Source of the DNA: Streptomyces sp. NBC_00335
GTDB taxonomy: Bacteria > Actinomycetota > Actinomycetes > Streptomycetales > Streptomycetaceae
Direction: 5' to 3'
Assembly (NCBI RefSeq): GCF_036127095.1
Contig: NZ_CP108006.1
Span: 4,154,001-4,218,000, forward strand
DNA: 64,000 bases
The notes beneath the pieces were generated by a model, which was given only the letters and a program-made list of their open reading frames with translations, ran no database searches and was not told where the DNA came from. A program made the position numbers and the translations under genes. Of this stretch, positions 34,761-41,859 are shown one piece after another (within the stretch, counting starts at the first letter, position 1; each line of letters starts with the position of its first letter).

Positions 34761-35530
34761 GCCTTCTCCTTCGGCCCACCCCAGTGGAAGAGGGTCATGG
34801 CCACGCTGGTGGCCAGGTTGTAGCTGGAGACCTGCGGGCGCATCGGCAGGGACACCAGGTGATCGGCGCGGGCGCGCAGCTCGGGCGAGATGCCGTGGCG
34901 TTCGGAGCCGAAGGCGAGCAGGCCCTCGTCCGGGAGGGTGAGGGCGCGGATGTCCTCGCCCTCCGGGTCGAGGGCGTACAGCGGGCCGGGCGGCAGCGTG
35001 CCGAGCTCCACCCGGTCCACGGTGGTGGCGTAGTGCAGGCCCGCGCCGGCCCGGACCACGTTGGGGTGCCAGGGATCCAGATCCCCCCGGGTGACCACGC
35101 CGGTGGCGCCGAAGCCGGCGGCGAGCCGGACGACGGCGCCTACGTTGCCCAGGTTGCGCGGGTTGTCGAGGAGCACGATCGGGGCCGTCCTGGGCCGTGC
35201 GTCGAGCCGGGCCCGTCCCTCGGCCCGCCCGGGCCGCACCGCGAGGGCCGCCACCCCGGTGGGGTGCACCCGCGCCACCAGCCCCTTGAGCGGCGCCCGC
35301 CGCACCAGCCGGGCGACGTCCGCCTCCACGTCCTGCGCCAACTCGCGCGCGAGCCCCCGTACGGCGTCCGGATCCTCGGCGACGACCAGCCGAACGTCCG
35401 CCCCGAACCGCAGGGCGTGCTTCAGCGCATGAAACCCGTCGAGAAGAACAAGATCTTCCCGCTCGACACCCTCCCGCCACTCCCGCTCGGTGTCCTCGAT
35501 GCCGCCGGGGCCCCCATGCTGCTCACTCAT
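34757..35530 (-). CDS. TrmH/SpoU-family RNA methyltransferase
   Basis: 257-residue SPOUT methyltransferase for 2'-O-methylation of tRNA or rRNA. A short N-terminal substrate-binding part (REDLVLLDGFHALKHALRFG) precedes the knotted catalytic domain: motif 1 VLLDNPRNLGNVGAVVRLAA, motif 2 LLAFGSERHGISPEL, motif 3 LPMRPQVSSYNLATSVAMTL. The usual SLNVSVA reads SYNLATSVA, a mild variation. Stand-alone gene. The TAG stop overlaps the paaN stop on the other strand by 3 bp. Confidence 0.88.
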   Translation of the reverse strand: MSEQHGGPGGIEDTEREWREGVEREDLVLLDGFHALKHALRFGADVRLVVAEDPDAVRGLARELAQDVEADVARLVRRAPLKGLVARVHPTGVAALAVRPGRAEGRARLDARPRTAPIVLLDNPRNLGNVGAVVRLAAGFGATGVVTRGDLDPWHPNVVRAGAGLHYATTVDRVELGTLPPGPLYALDPEGEDIRALTLPDEGLLAFGSERHGISPELRARADHLVSLPMRPQVSSYNLATSVAMTLFHWGGPKEKA

Positions 35531-35566
35531 ACCGCCGACCCTACGGCTCCGGTCCCGCCGACCAAA

Positions 35567-35815
35567 TCCAGCCCGTCCGGCGCTTGAGGACCGGGGTCCG
35601 GGGCGGAGCCCGGCACCCCCTCCAACCCATCCGGCGCTTGAGGACCGGGACCCGGAGCGGAGCCCGGCACCCCCTCCAACCCGTCCGGCGCTTGAGGACC
35701 GGGACCCGGGGCGCAGCCCGGCACCCCCTCCAGCCCGTCCGGCGCTTGAGGACCGGGGTCCGGGCAGCGCCCGGGGAACGGGCGAAGGGCGGGTAGGGGA
35801 CTTCGCCCCGCAGGG
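35567..35815 (+). repeat. 54-bp tandem repeat array (four units), locus 3 of the GC-rich family
   Basis: Units start at 35567, 35621, 35675 and 35729, exactly 54 bp apart. Each carries TCCAnCCnTCCGGCGCTTGA, GGACCGGG and an AGCCCGGCACCCCC end. The fourth runs into the same tail (GGGGAACGGGCGAAGGGCGG, GGGGACTTCGCCCCGC) seen at loci 1 and 2. The array fills nearly all of the 295-bp gap upstream of the methyltransferase and downstream of the HTTM gene. Confidence 0.9.
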
Positions 35816-35825
35816 CAGCCGGGCC

Positions 35826-37073
35826 TCAGCGCGGAACGGGACTGGGGAGCGCCGGCTCCGGCTCCGCGGAGGGATCCGGATCCGGCCCCGGCTCCGGAAC
35901 GGACCGCCAGACACCCACCCGCCGCGCAGCGACCCACGCACCGAGCCACACCAGAAACCCGGTCGGCAAGAACACCGCGTCAGCGGCGATCATCGCCAAC
36001 GAGAAGAACGGCAGCCCCAGCAACACCGCGATCCCCGCATGCTCCAGCATCATCAACGCCAGCAGCACGTTCTTGATCCGCCGGTTGAACAGCGTGAACG
36101 GAAAGGCCACCTGGACCGCGACCGTCCCGTAGGACAGCAGCATGACCAGCGTCCCGCTGCTCGCGAGGAAGGCCGAGACCCCGGGCCACGGGGTGAAGTA
36201 GTCCAGGTTCAGCGGGTAGTACAGCGCCGTGCCGTCCTGCCACCGCGAGCCCTGGATCTTGTACCACCCGGCCGTCGCGTAGATCAGGCAGACCTCCACC
36301 ATGATCACCAGCATCCCGGCGTTGTGCAGCAGGTTGGCCAGGACGTCGAGGACCGCCCGCCCCTCCCCCTCCGGCTCGTAGCGGTCGACCATCCACCACA
36401 GCGCGGCGAGCACCCACAGGGCCGTGAAGACCACCAGCCAGCCGGTGCTCAGCCGCCCGGTCGCGGCCCCGTACGCGAACACCGCGCCGAGCACCCCCCA
36501 CAGCACCGGCCCCGCCCGCCCGGCCGAGGCCGCGCCGAGGCGCCGTGCGCGGCGGGCGTCCAGCGACCACACCTGGGCGCAGCGGGTCAGCACGAGGTAG
36601 ATCGCCATCAGGTGGATGACGTTGTCCCCGCCGTCGCCCATGAAGACGCTGCGGTTCTGCAGGGACAGCACGCCGACCGCGAAGACCACGGAGGTCGCCC
36701 GGGTGCGCCAGCCCAGCATCAGCAGGGCGGACGCCAGCACGGCCACGGCGTAGACGATCTCGAACCAGAGCGCCGAGTCCGACCACATCAGCACCGTGAA
36801 GGCACGGTTCGAGTCGATCAGCTGCCGCGCCAGCTCCCAGCTCCACGGCCCGTCCGGCCCGTACAGCTCCTGGCGGTGCGGGAACTCGCGCAGCAGGAAG
36901 AACAGCCAGGTGCCGGCGAAGCCGATGCGGACCACGGCGCTCTGGTACGGACCCAGCGCCTGCCCGCTGACCCGGGCGACCGCCCGGCCGGCGGAGGCTT
37001 TGAGCCCCCGCACACCGGGCCCCTTCACACCGGGCTCCCGCACACCGGGCTCCCGCACACCGGCCCCACTCAC
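35826..37073 (-). CDS. HTTM-domain (vitamin-K-dependent gamma-carboxylase-like) membrane protein
   Basis: 415-residue polytopic membrane protein with the HTTM fold shared by gamma-glutamyl carboxylases and SdpB of Bacillus. Characteristic parts: AVVRIGFAGTWLFFLLREFP, FMGDGGDNVIHLMAIYLVLT, EVCLIYATAGWYKIQGSRWQDGTAL, YYPLNLDYFTPWP. About eight or nine helices. It starts at GTG 37073, overlapping the stop of the DUF5819 gene by 4 bp. The first 20 residues are a repeat (GVREPGVREPGVKGPG) encoded by a CACACCGGGCTCCCG DNA repeat. Always paired with a DUF5819 protein; the joint role is unknown. Confidence 0.83.
   Translation of the reverse strand: MSGAGVREPGVREPGVKGPGVRGLKASAGRAVARVSGQALGPYQSAVVRIGFAGTWLFFLLREFPHRQELYGPDGPWSWELARQLIDSNRAFTVLMWSDSALWFEIVYAVAVLASALLMLGWRTRATSVVFAVGVLSLQNRSVFMGDGGDNVIHLMAIYLVLTRCAQVWSLDARRARRLGAASAGRAGPVLWGVLGAVFAYGAATGRLSTGWLVVFTALWVLAALWWMVDRYEPEGEGRAVLDVLANLLHNAGMLVIMVEVCLIYATAGWYKIQGSRWQDGTALYYPLNLDYFTPWPGVSAFLASSGTLVMLLSYGTVAVQVAFPFTLFNRRIKNVLLALMMLEHAGIAVLLGLPFFSLAMIAADAVFLPTGFLVWLGAWVAARRVGVWRSVPEPGPDPDPSAEPEPALPSPVPR
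37022..37062 (-). repeat. 15-bp tandem repeat at the 5' end of the HTTM gene
   Basis: About 2.7 copies of a CACACCGGGCTCCCG-like unit encode GVREP-type pentapeptides just after the GTG start. It keeps the reading frame whatever the copy number. Confidence 0.7.
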
Positions 37074-37768
37074 ACCGTCCACCACGGCAGCTCCCGGTAG
37101 TACGTCTGGGTGTCGGCCTTCTCGTCGGACCACTCGGGCGCCGCGACCTCCGTCGTCGCCCCGCGCAGCTGGATCCGCACGATCCGTCCCTCGGCCAGGT
37201 GCCCGCCCTTGCCCACCGACGTATCGGCCGGCGTGCGCGGGTCCAGCCGGTCCAGGGCGATCCGGCGCAGGTACTGCTCGGAGAGTTCGCCGCGCTCGCC
37301 GGTGGACTTGTTGTCCTCGTCGTGGGAGTTGGTGAAGAAGTCCCAGGCCCGGCGGAGCTCGTTCTGCTCGGTGTGGCTCGGCAGCAGGCTGTGGCGGATG
37401 GCCGCGCCGTCCTCGGCGGAGAGCCCGCGCCAGTTGCCCGTCACCAGCAGGCCCTCGTCCGTCCGCACCTGCGCGCGGACCTCCACGGCGATGTTCTGCT
37501 GGAGCGGGTTGGGGGCGAAGAGCTTCCAGTTCTGTTCGAACTCGGGGTAGACCCAGCCGTCGATCACGCCCGCGTGCCGCTTGCTGACCGTGTTTGACGG
37601 GGCCACGTGCAGGAAGACGAGGGCCAGGTGCGAGCAGGCGGCCACCGCCACCGCGCCGAGCGCGAGGGCCGTGACGACCCGGTACGGCTTGGACAGGCCG
37701 GCGATTCCGGGCGCCCTGGGAGGGTGTGGAGCCTCACCTTCCGGGGGCTCGTGCTCGTTCGAATCCAT
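37070..37768 (-). CDS. DUF5819-family membrane-anchored protein
   Basis: 232 residues. A disordered N-terminus (DSNEHEPPEGEAPHPP) precedes a single transmembrane helix (VVTALALGAVAVAACSHLAL); the remainder lies outside the cytoplasm. Conserved features are EFEQNWKLFAPNPLQQNIAV and a C-terminal beta-rich part. The WKLFAPNP motif is the mark of DUF5819. It is the first gene of the pair with the HTTM protein and may present or receive a substrate of that enzyme-like partner. The promoter faces paaA, so the 145-bp gap is shared. Confidence 0.82.
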   Translation of the reverse strand: MDSNEHEPPEGEAPHPPRAPGIAGLSKPYRVVTALALGAVAVAACSHLALVFLHVAPSNTVSKRHAGVIDGWVYPEFEQNWKLFAPNPLQQNIAVEVRAQVRTDEGLLVTGNWRGLSAEDGAAIRHSLLPSHTEQNELRRAWDFFTNSHDEDNKSTGERGELSEQYLRRIALDRLDPRTPADTSVGKGGHLAEGRIVRIQLRGATTEVAAPEWSDEKADTQTYYRELPWWTV

Positions 37769-37851
37769 CCCGCCCCGATCATCCGGTGTCCACAGGGTTG
37801 ACCACAGAGGTTGACACCCTACGGGCCCTCGTCCCACCATTGAAGAGTACG

Positions 37852-37867
37852 AACCGAACGATCGGTC
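37852..37867. promoter_or_regulatory. PaaR-type operator upstream of paaA
   Basis: AACCGAACGATCGGTC, the exact reverse complement of 32975-32990. A TTGACA hexamer at 37811-37816 with a weak CACCAT 18 bp downstream lies just before it, so a bound repressor would block elongation or initiation of paaABCDE. The site is 47 bp before the paaA start. Confidence 0.7.
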
Positions 37868-37913
37868 GGTCGGGCGGCACGAGGCGGGAAAAGACCTCTG
37901 ACAGGGGGCCGTG

Positions 37914-38963
37914 ATGGTGGCAGTGACCCCGGCAGCGACATCGGGGACCGGGGGGCGGGACGCCGGGCAGGACGCGGGGATCGGCGTGACCGCCGACCTC
38001 GGCGCGCAGCTCGCGGCGGCATTCGACGCGGCCGTGGCGGCCGACGAGCGGGTGGAGCCGCGCGACTGGATGCCCGACGAATACCGCGCCACCCTGGTCC
38101 GCCAGATGGCCCAGCACGCCCACTCCGAGATCATCGGCATGCAGCCCGAGGCGAACTGGATCACCCGCGCGCCCTCCCTGCGCCGCAAGGCGATCCTGAT
38201 GGCGAAGGTCCAGGACGAGGCCGGGCACGGCCTGTACCTGTACAGCGCCGCCGAGACGCTGGGCACCAGCCGCGACGAGCTCCTCGACAAGCTCCACGCC
38301 GGGAAGCAGAAGTACTCCTCGATCTTCAACTACCCCACGCTGACCTGGGCCGACGTCGGCGCGATCGGCTGGCTCGTGGACGGCGCGGCGATCACCAACC
38401 AGGTGCCGATCTGCCGCTGCTCCTACGGGCCGTACGCGCGGGCCATGGTCCGGATCTGCAAGGAGGAGTCCTTCCACCAGCGCCAGGGGTACGAGCTGCT
38501 CCTCGCCCTCTCCCGGGGCACCGAGGCCCAGCACGCGATGGCGCAGGACGCCGTCGACCGCTGGTGGTGGCCCTCGCTGATGATGTTCGGCCCGCCCGAC
38601 GCCGAGTCGGGGCACTCCGCGCAGTCGATGGCATGGCGGATCAAGCGCCACTCCAACGACGAGCTGCGCCAGCGCTTCGTGGACATCGCCGTGCCGCAGG
38701 CCGAGTCGCTGGGTCTGACCCTGCCCGACCCGGACCTGAAGTGGAACGAGGAGCGCGGGCACCACGACTTCGGAGCCATCGACTGGACGGAGTTCTGGGA
38801 GGTGCTCAAGGGCAACGGCCCGTGCAACGAAGACCGGATCGGACAGCGCCGCGCGGCGCACGAGGAAGGCGCCTGGGTGCGCGACGCGGCCGCGGCGTAT
38901 GCGGAGAAGCAGGCGGCGGCCACAGCCGCCGCGGCGACCATCGGAAGCGAGGCTCGGGTATGA
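37914..38963 (+). CDS. paaA: phenylacetyl-CoA 1,2-epoxidase catalytic subunit PaaA
   Basis: 349-residue di-iron oxygenase subunit that epoxidises the ring of phenylacetyl-CoA. Carboxylate-bridged iron ligands appear in [22 protein letters not shown] (ExxH) and [16 protein letters not shown] (ExxH). Also typical are [20 protein letters not shown] and WKWNEE-like [16 protein letters not shown] 37914 (AGGGGG 5 bp before) or the GTG 3 bp earlier or later may be used. First gene of paaABCDE, every junction overlapping by 4 bp or abutting. Confidence 0.93.
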   Translation: MVAVTPAATSGTGGRDAGQDAGIGVTADLGAQLAAAFDAAVAADERVEPRDWMPDEYRATLVRQMAQHAHSEIIGMQPEANWITRAPSLRRKAILMAKVQDEAGHGLYLYSAAETLGTSRDELLDKLHAGKQKYSSIFNYPTLTWADVGAIGWLVDGAAITNQVPICRCSYGPYARAMVRICKEESFHQRQGYELLLALSRGTEAQHAMAQDAVDRWWWPSLMMFGPPDAESGHSAQSMAWRIKRHSNDELRQRFVDIAVPQAESLGLTLPDPDLKWNEERGHHDFGAIDWTEFWEVLKGNGPCNEDRIGQRRAAHEEGAWVRDAAAAYAEKQAAATAAAATIGSEARV

Positions 38964-39244
38964 CGCAGAACTGGCCCCTGTGGGAGGTGTTCGTCCGCTC
39001 GCGGCGCGGCCTCTCGCACACGCACGCGGGCAGCCTGCACGCCCCCGACGCGGAGATGGCCCTGCGCAACGCCCGCGATCTCTACACCCGGCGCGGCGAG
39101 GGCATCTCCATCTGGGTGGTGCCCTCCACGGAGATCACCGCCTCCTCCCCGGACGAGCGGGACCCGTTCTTCGCCCCGTCCGCCGACAAGCCCTACCGGC
39201 ACCCCACCTTCTACGAGATCCCCGAGGGGGTGCAGCACCTGTGA
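38960..39244 (+). CDS. paaB: phenylacetyl-CoA epoxidase subunit PaaB
   Basis: 94-residue small subunit that bridges the PaaAC complexes. [22 protein letters not shown] and the [20 protein letters not shown] motif are diagnostic. ATGA overlap with paaA. Confidence 0.93.
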   Translation: MTQNWPLWEVFVRSRRGLSHTHAGSLHAPDAEMALRNARDLYTRRGEGISIWVVPSTEITASSPDERDPFFAPSADKPYRHPTFYEIPEGVQHL

Positions 39245-39996
39245 CGAGCACCGAGACGAGCAACGCATCAGGGACGGCCACGGTGGCGGCGGCCCTGGCC
39301 CTCGGCGACGACGCGCTGATCCTTTCGCACCGCCTCGCCGAGTGGGCGGGCCACGCGCCCGTCCTGGAGGAGGAGGTCGCGCTCGCCAACATCGCCCTCG
39401 ACCTGCTCGGCCAGGCTCGTGTCCTGCTGTCGACGGCCGGAGACGAGGACGAGCTGGCCTACCTCCGTGAGGAGCGGTCCTTCCGCAACCTCCAGCTGGT
39501 CGAGCAGCCGAACGGCGACTTCGCCCACACCATCGCGCGCCAGCTCTACTTCTCGCTCTACCAGCACGAGCTCTACGGGGAACTCGCGCTCGGCGACGGC
39601 CCGTTCGCGCCGCTCGCCGCCAAGGCGGTCAAGGAGACCGCCTACCACCGCGACCACGCCGAGCAGTGGACGCTGCGGCTCGGCGACGGCACCGAGGAGA
39701 GCCGGCGCCGCATGCGGGCCGGCCTGGACGGGCTGTGGAAGTACACCGGGGAGATGTTCCGGCCGGTGGACGGGCTCGACGGGGTCGGCGGGATCGACTG
39801 GGCCGCGCTGGAAGGCCGCTGGCTGGCCGCGCTGGGCGGCGTACTGGAGCGGGCCGGACTGGAGCTGCCCGAGGGACCGCGGCACGGCGCCTGGGCCGCG
39901 GGAGCCGGCCGGCAGGGACTGCACACCGAGTCGTTCGGCCGCCTGCTCGCGGAGATGCAGCACCTGCACCGCAGCCACCCGGGGGCATCGTGGTGA
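39241..39996 (+). CDS. paaC: phenylacetyl-CoA epoxidase structural subunit PaaC
   Basis: 251-residue ferritin-like non-catalytic partner of PaaA. LILSHRLAEWAGHAPVLEEE and VALANIALDLLGQARVLL, then FRNLQLVEQPNGDFAHTIARQ and KETAYHRDHAEQW are all canonical. It starts at GTG 39241 overlapping paaB by 4 bp. It lacks a full set of iron ligands, as usual for PaaC. Confidence 0.93.
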   Translation: MTSTETSNASGTATVAAALALGDDALILSHRLAEWAGHAPVLEEEVALANIALDLLGQARVLLSTAGDEDELAYLREERSFRNLQLVEQPNGDFAHTIARQLYFSLYQHELYGELALGDGPFAPLAAKAVKETAYHRDHAEQWTLRLGDGTEESRRRMRAGLDGLWKYTGEMFRPVDGLDGVGGIDWAALEGRWLAALGGVLERAGLELPEGPRHGAWAAGAGRQGLHTESFGRLLAEMQHLHRSHPGASW

Positions 39997-40517
39997 CCGG
40001 CACCAGTGCCGGCGCGGGCACCGGCACCGACAGGACCCGGCTGGAGGTGGAGCTGGCCGCGCTGGCCGGCTCCGTCCCCGACCCCGAACTGCCCGTGATC
40101 ACCCTCTCCGAGCTCGGCGTGATGCGCGGGGTGCGGATGCACGAGGACGGCCACGTGGAGGTCACCCTGACCCCCACCTACACCGGCTGCCCGGCCATCG
40201 AGGCCATGTCCGCCGACATCGAGCGGATCCTGACCGACCACGGCATACCCGAGGTCCGGGTCCGCACCGTGCTGGCCCCCGCCTGGTCCACCGACGACAT
40301 CAGCGCCGAAGGCCGCCGCAAGCTGGCCGAGTTCGGCATCGCCCCGCCGCGGCCGCACGCCGCCGGCGGACCGGTTCCGCTCACCCTGTCCGTCCGCTGC
40401 CCCAACTGCGGATCGACCGACACCGAGCTGCTCAGCCGGTTCTCCTCCACCGCATGCAAGGCGCTGCGCCGCTGCACCGCCTGCCGCGAACCGTTCGACC
40501 ACTTCAAGGAGCTGTAG
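39993..40517 (+). CDS. paaD: phenylacetyl-CoA epoxidase maturation protein PaaD
   Basis: 174-residue DUF59/MIP18-type iron-sulfur maturation factor for the epoxidase. The N-terminal part reads VPDPELPVITLSELGVMRGV and LTPTYTGCPAIEAMSADIER (conserved Cys). A C-terminal zinc ribbon has CPNCGSTDTELLSRFSSTAC and CTACREPFDHFKEL. It starts at GTG 39993 overlapping paaC by 4 bp. Confidence 0.92.
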   Translation: MTGTSAGAGTGTDRTRLEVELAALAGSVPDPELPVITLSELGVMRGVRMHEDGHVEVTLTPTYTGCPAIEAMSADIERILTDHGIPEVRVRTVLAPAWSTDDISAEGRRKLAEFGIAPPRPHAAGGPVPLTLSVRCPNCGSTDTELLSRFSSTACKALRRCTACREPFDHFKEL

Positions 40518-41699
40518 ATGGCCGTGTCACCGCCGTCGCCCACGCCGGTGTCGCCTGCCGGCCCGGCGGCCGACGCGTCGGCGCGCCCCGTACGCCACGG
40601 CGCGTTCCACGCCTTGACGGTGACGGCGGTCGACCGGCTCACCGATGACTCCGTGGCCCTGACCCTGGCCGTCCCGCCGGAGCTGCGCGCCGAGTACCGG
40701 CACGCCCCCGGTCAGCACCTCACCCTGCGCCGCGGCGGTTCCGGTGCGGCGGCCGGCACGGCAGTGCCGTCGGAGGTTCGGCGCACCTACTCGATCTGCT
40801 CCCCCGCCCCGGCCGCGGACGGGCCCGGGCCCGCCGTGCTGCGGGTCGGGGTGCGGCTGGTGGAGGGCGGGGAGTTCTCCTCCTACGCCCACAAGGAGAT
40901 CGCCGCCGGGGACGTCCTGGACGTGATGGTCCCGGCCGGCCGGTTCGTCCTGGACCCCGCGGCGGCGCCGCCCGCCGCGCACTACGCCGCGATCGTCGGC
41001 GGCAGCGGCATCACCCCGGTGCTCTCGATCGCCGCCACCCTCCTCGCCGCCCGCGCCGACGCCCGGTTCTGCCTGGTGCGCAGCGACCGCAGCGCGGCCT
41101 CGACGATGTTCCTGGAGGAGGTCGCCGACCTCAAGGACCGCTATCCCGACCGGTTCCAGCTCGTCACCGTGCTGTCCCGGGAGGAGCAGGAGGCCGGGCT
41201 GCCCTCGGGCCGGCTCGGCGAGGAGCGGCTGACGGAGCTGCTCCCCGCGCTGCTGCCGGTCGCGGAGGTGACGGGCTGGTTCCTGTGCGGGCCGTACGGC
41301 CTGGTGACGGGAGCGGAGAAGGCGCTGGGCTCGCTGGGCGTGCTGCGCACCCGGGTCCACGAGGAGGTCTTCCACGTCGAGGACACCGCCCCGCCCGCGC
41401 GCACCGTTTCGGCGGACGCCACCCGCGGCCGGGTCACCGCGCGGCTCGACGGCCGCTCGGGCACCTGGCCGGTGCGCGACGGCGAATCCCTGCTCGACGC
41501 GGTGCTCCGGGCCCGCGCGGACGCCCCGTACGCCTGCAAGGGCGGGGTGTGCGGCACCTGCCGGGCGTTCGTCGTCTCGGGCGAGGTGCGGATGGACCGC
41601 AACTTCGCGCTGGAGGAGCAGGAGACGGAGGCCGGGTTCGTGCTGGCCTGCCAGTCACACCCGGTGTCGGAGGACGTGGAGATCGACTTCGACCGCTGA
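40518..41699 (+). CDS. paaE: phenylacetyl-CoA epoxidase reductase PaaE
   Basis: 393-residue NADPH-dependent reductase feeding electrons to PaaAC. FAD-binding ferredoxin-reductase domain (RRTYSICSPAP; VGGSGITPVLSIAATLLA; FLCGPYGLVTGAEKALG), then a C-terminal plant-type [2Fe-2S] domain with cluster motif CKGGVCGTCRAF and the fourth ligand in LACQSHP. Starts directly after the paaD stop (TAGATG). End of the operon. PaaK, PaaG, PaaJ and the hydrolase are not in this window. Confidence 0.93.
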   Translation: MAVSPPSPTPVSPAGPAADASARPVRHGAFHALTVTAVDRLTDDSVALTLAVPPELRAEYRHAPGQHLTLRRGGSGAAAGTAVPSEVRRTYSICSPAPAADGPGPAVLRVGVRLVEGGEFSSYAHKEIAAGDVLDVMVPAGRFVLDPAAAPPAAHYAAIVGGSGITPVLSIAATLLAARADARFCLVRSDRSAASTMFLEEVADLKDRYPDRFQLVTVLSREEQEAGLPSGRLGEERLTELLPALLPVAEVTGWFLCGPYGLVTGAEKALGSLGVLRTRVHEEVFHVEDTAPPARTVSADATRGRVTARLDGRSGTWPVRDGESLLDAVLRARADAPYACKGGVCGTCRAFVVSGEVRMDRNFALEEQETEAGFVLACQSHPVSEDVEIDFDR

Positions 41700-41720
41700 G
41701 CCCGCCGCTGCCGTCCGCCT

Positions 41721-41795
41721 GCTGTGCCTTTTCAGGCTGTGCTTTTTCAGGCTGTGCTTTTTCAGGCTGTGCTTCTTCAGGCTGTGCTTCTTCAG
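41721..41795 (+). repeat. 15-bp tandem repeat, five copies
   Basis: Five consecutive units of GCTGTGCTTTTTCAG (variants with CC or CT at positions 8-10) fill the space between paaE and the acyl-CoA dehydrogenase promoter. The T-rich units stand out from the surrounding GC-rich DNA. Confidence 0.95.
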
Positions 41796-41823
41796 GAACG
41801 TGTTCTATCTTGACGCACCGTCA
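41796..41823 (+). promoter_or_regulatory. acyl-CoA dehydrogenase promoter with two inverted repeats
   Basis: GAAC-GT-GTTC (41796-41805), followed by TCTA as in KstR-type operators, and TGACG-CAC-CGTCA (41811-41823), which contains the -35-like TTGACG (41810-41815). The second palindrome over the -35 suggests TetR-type repression by an acyl-CoA-sensing regulator. Confidence 0.55.
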
Positions 41824-41859
41824 GGCAGAGCACGATTCGGGTACGCGGGAGGACAGGCA

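Noticed and set aside
35567..35815. Possible CRISPR array because of equal spacing
   Set aside because: The whole 54-bp unit is conserved, with no variable spacer, so it is a tandem duplication.
35490..37100. Plus-strand open frame that includes the 54-bp repeats and looks like a PALEDRGPGRS repeat protein
   Set aside because: 54 is a multiple of three, so repeats stay in frame by arithmetic. The rest of the frame is antisense to HTTM/DUF5819 and has no domain or ribosome site.
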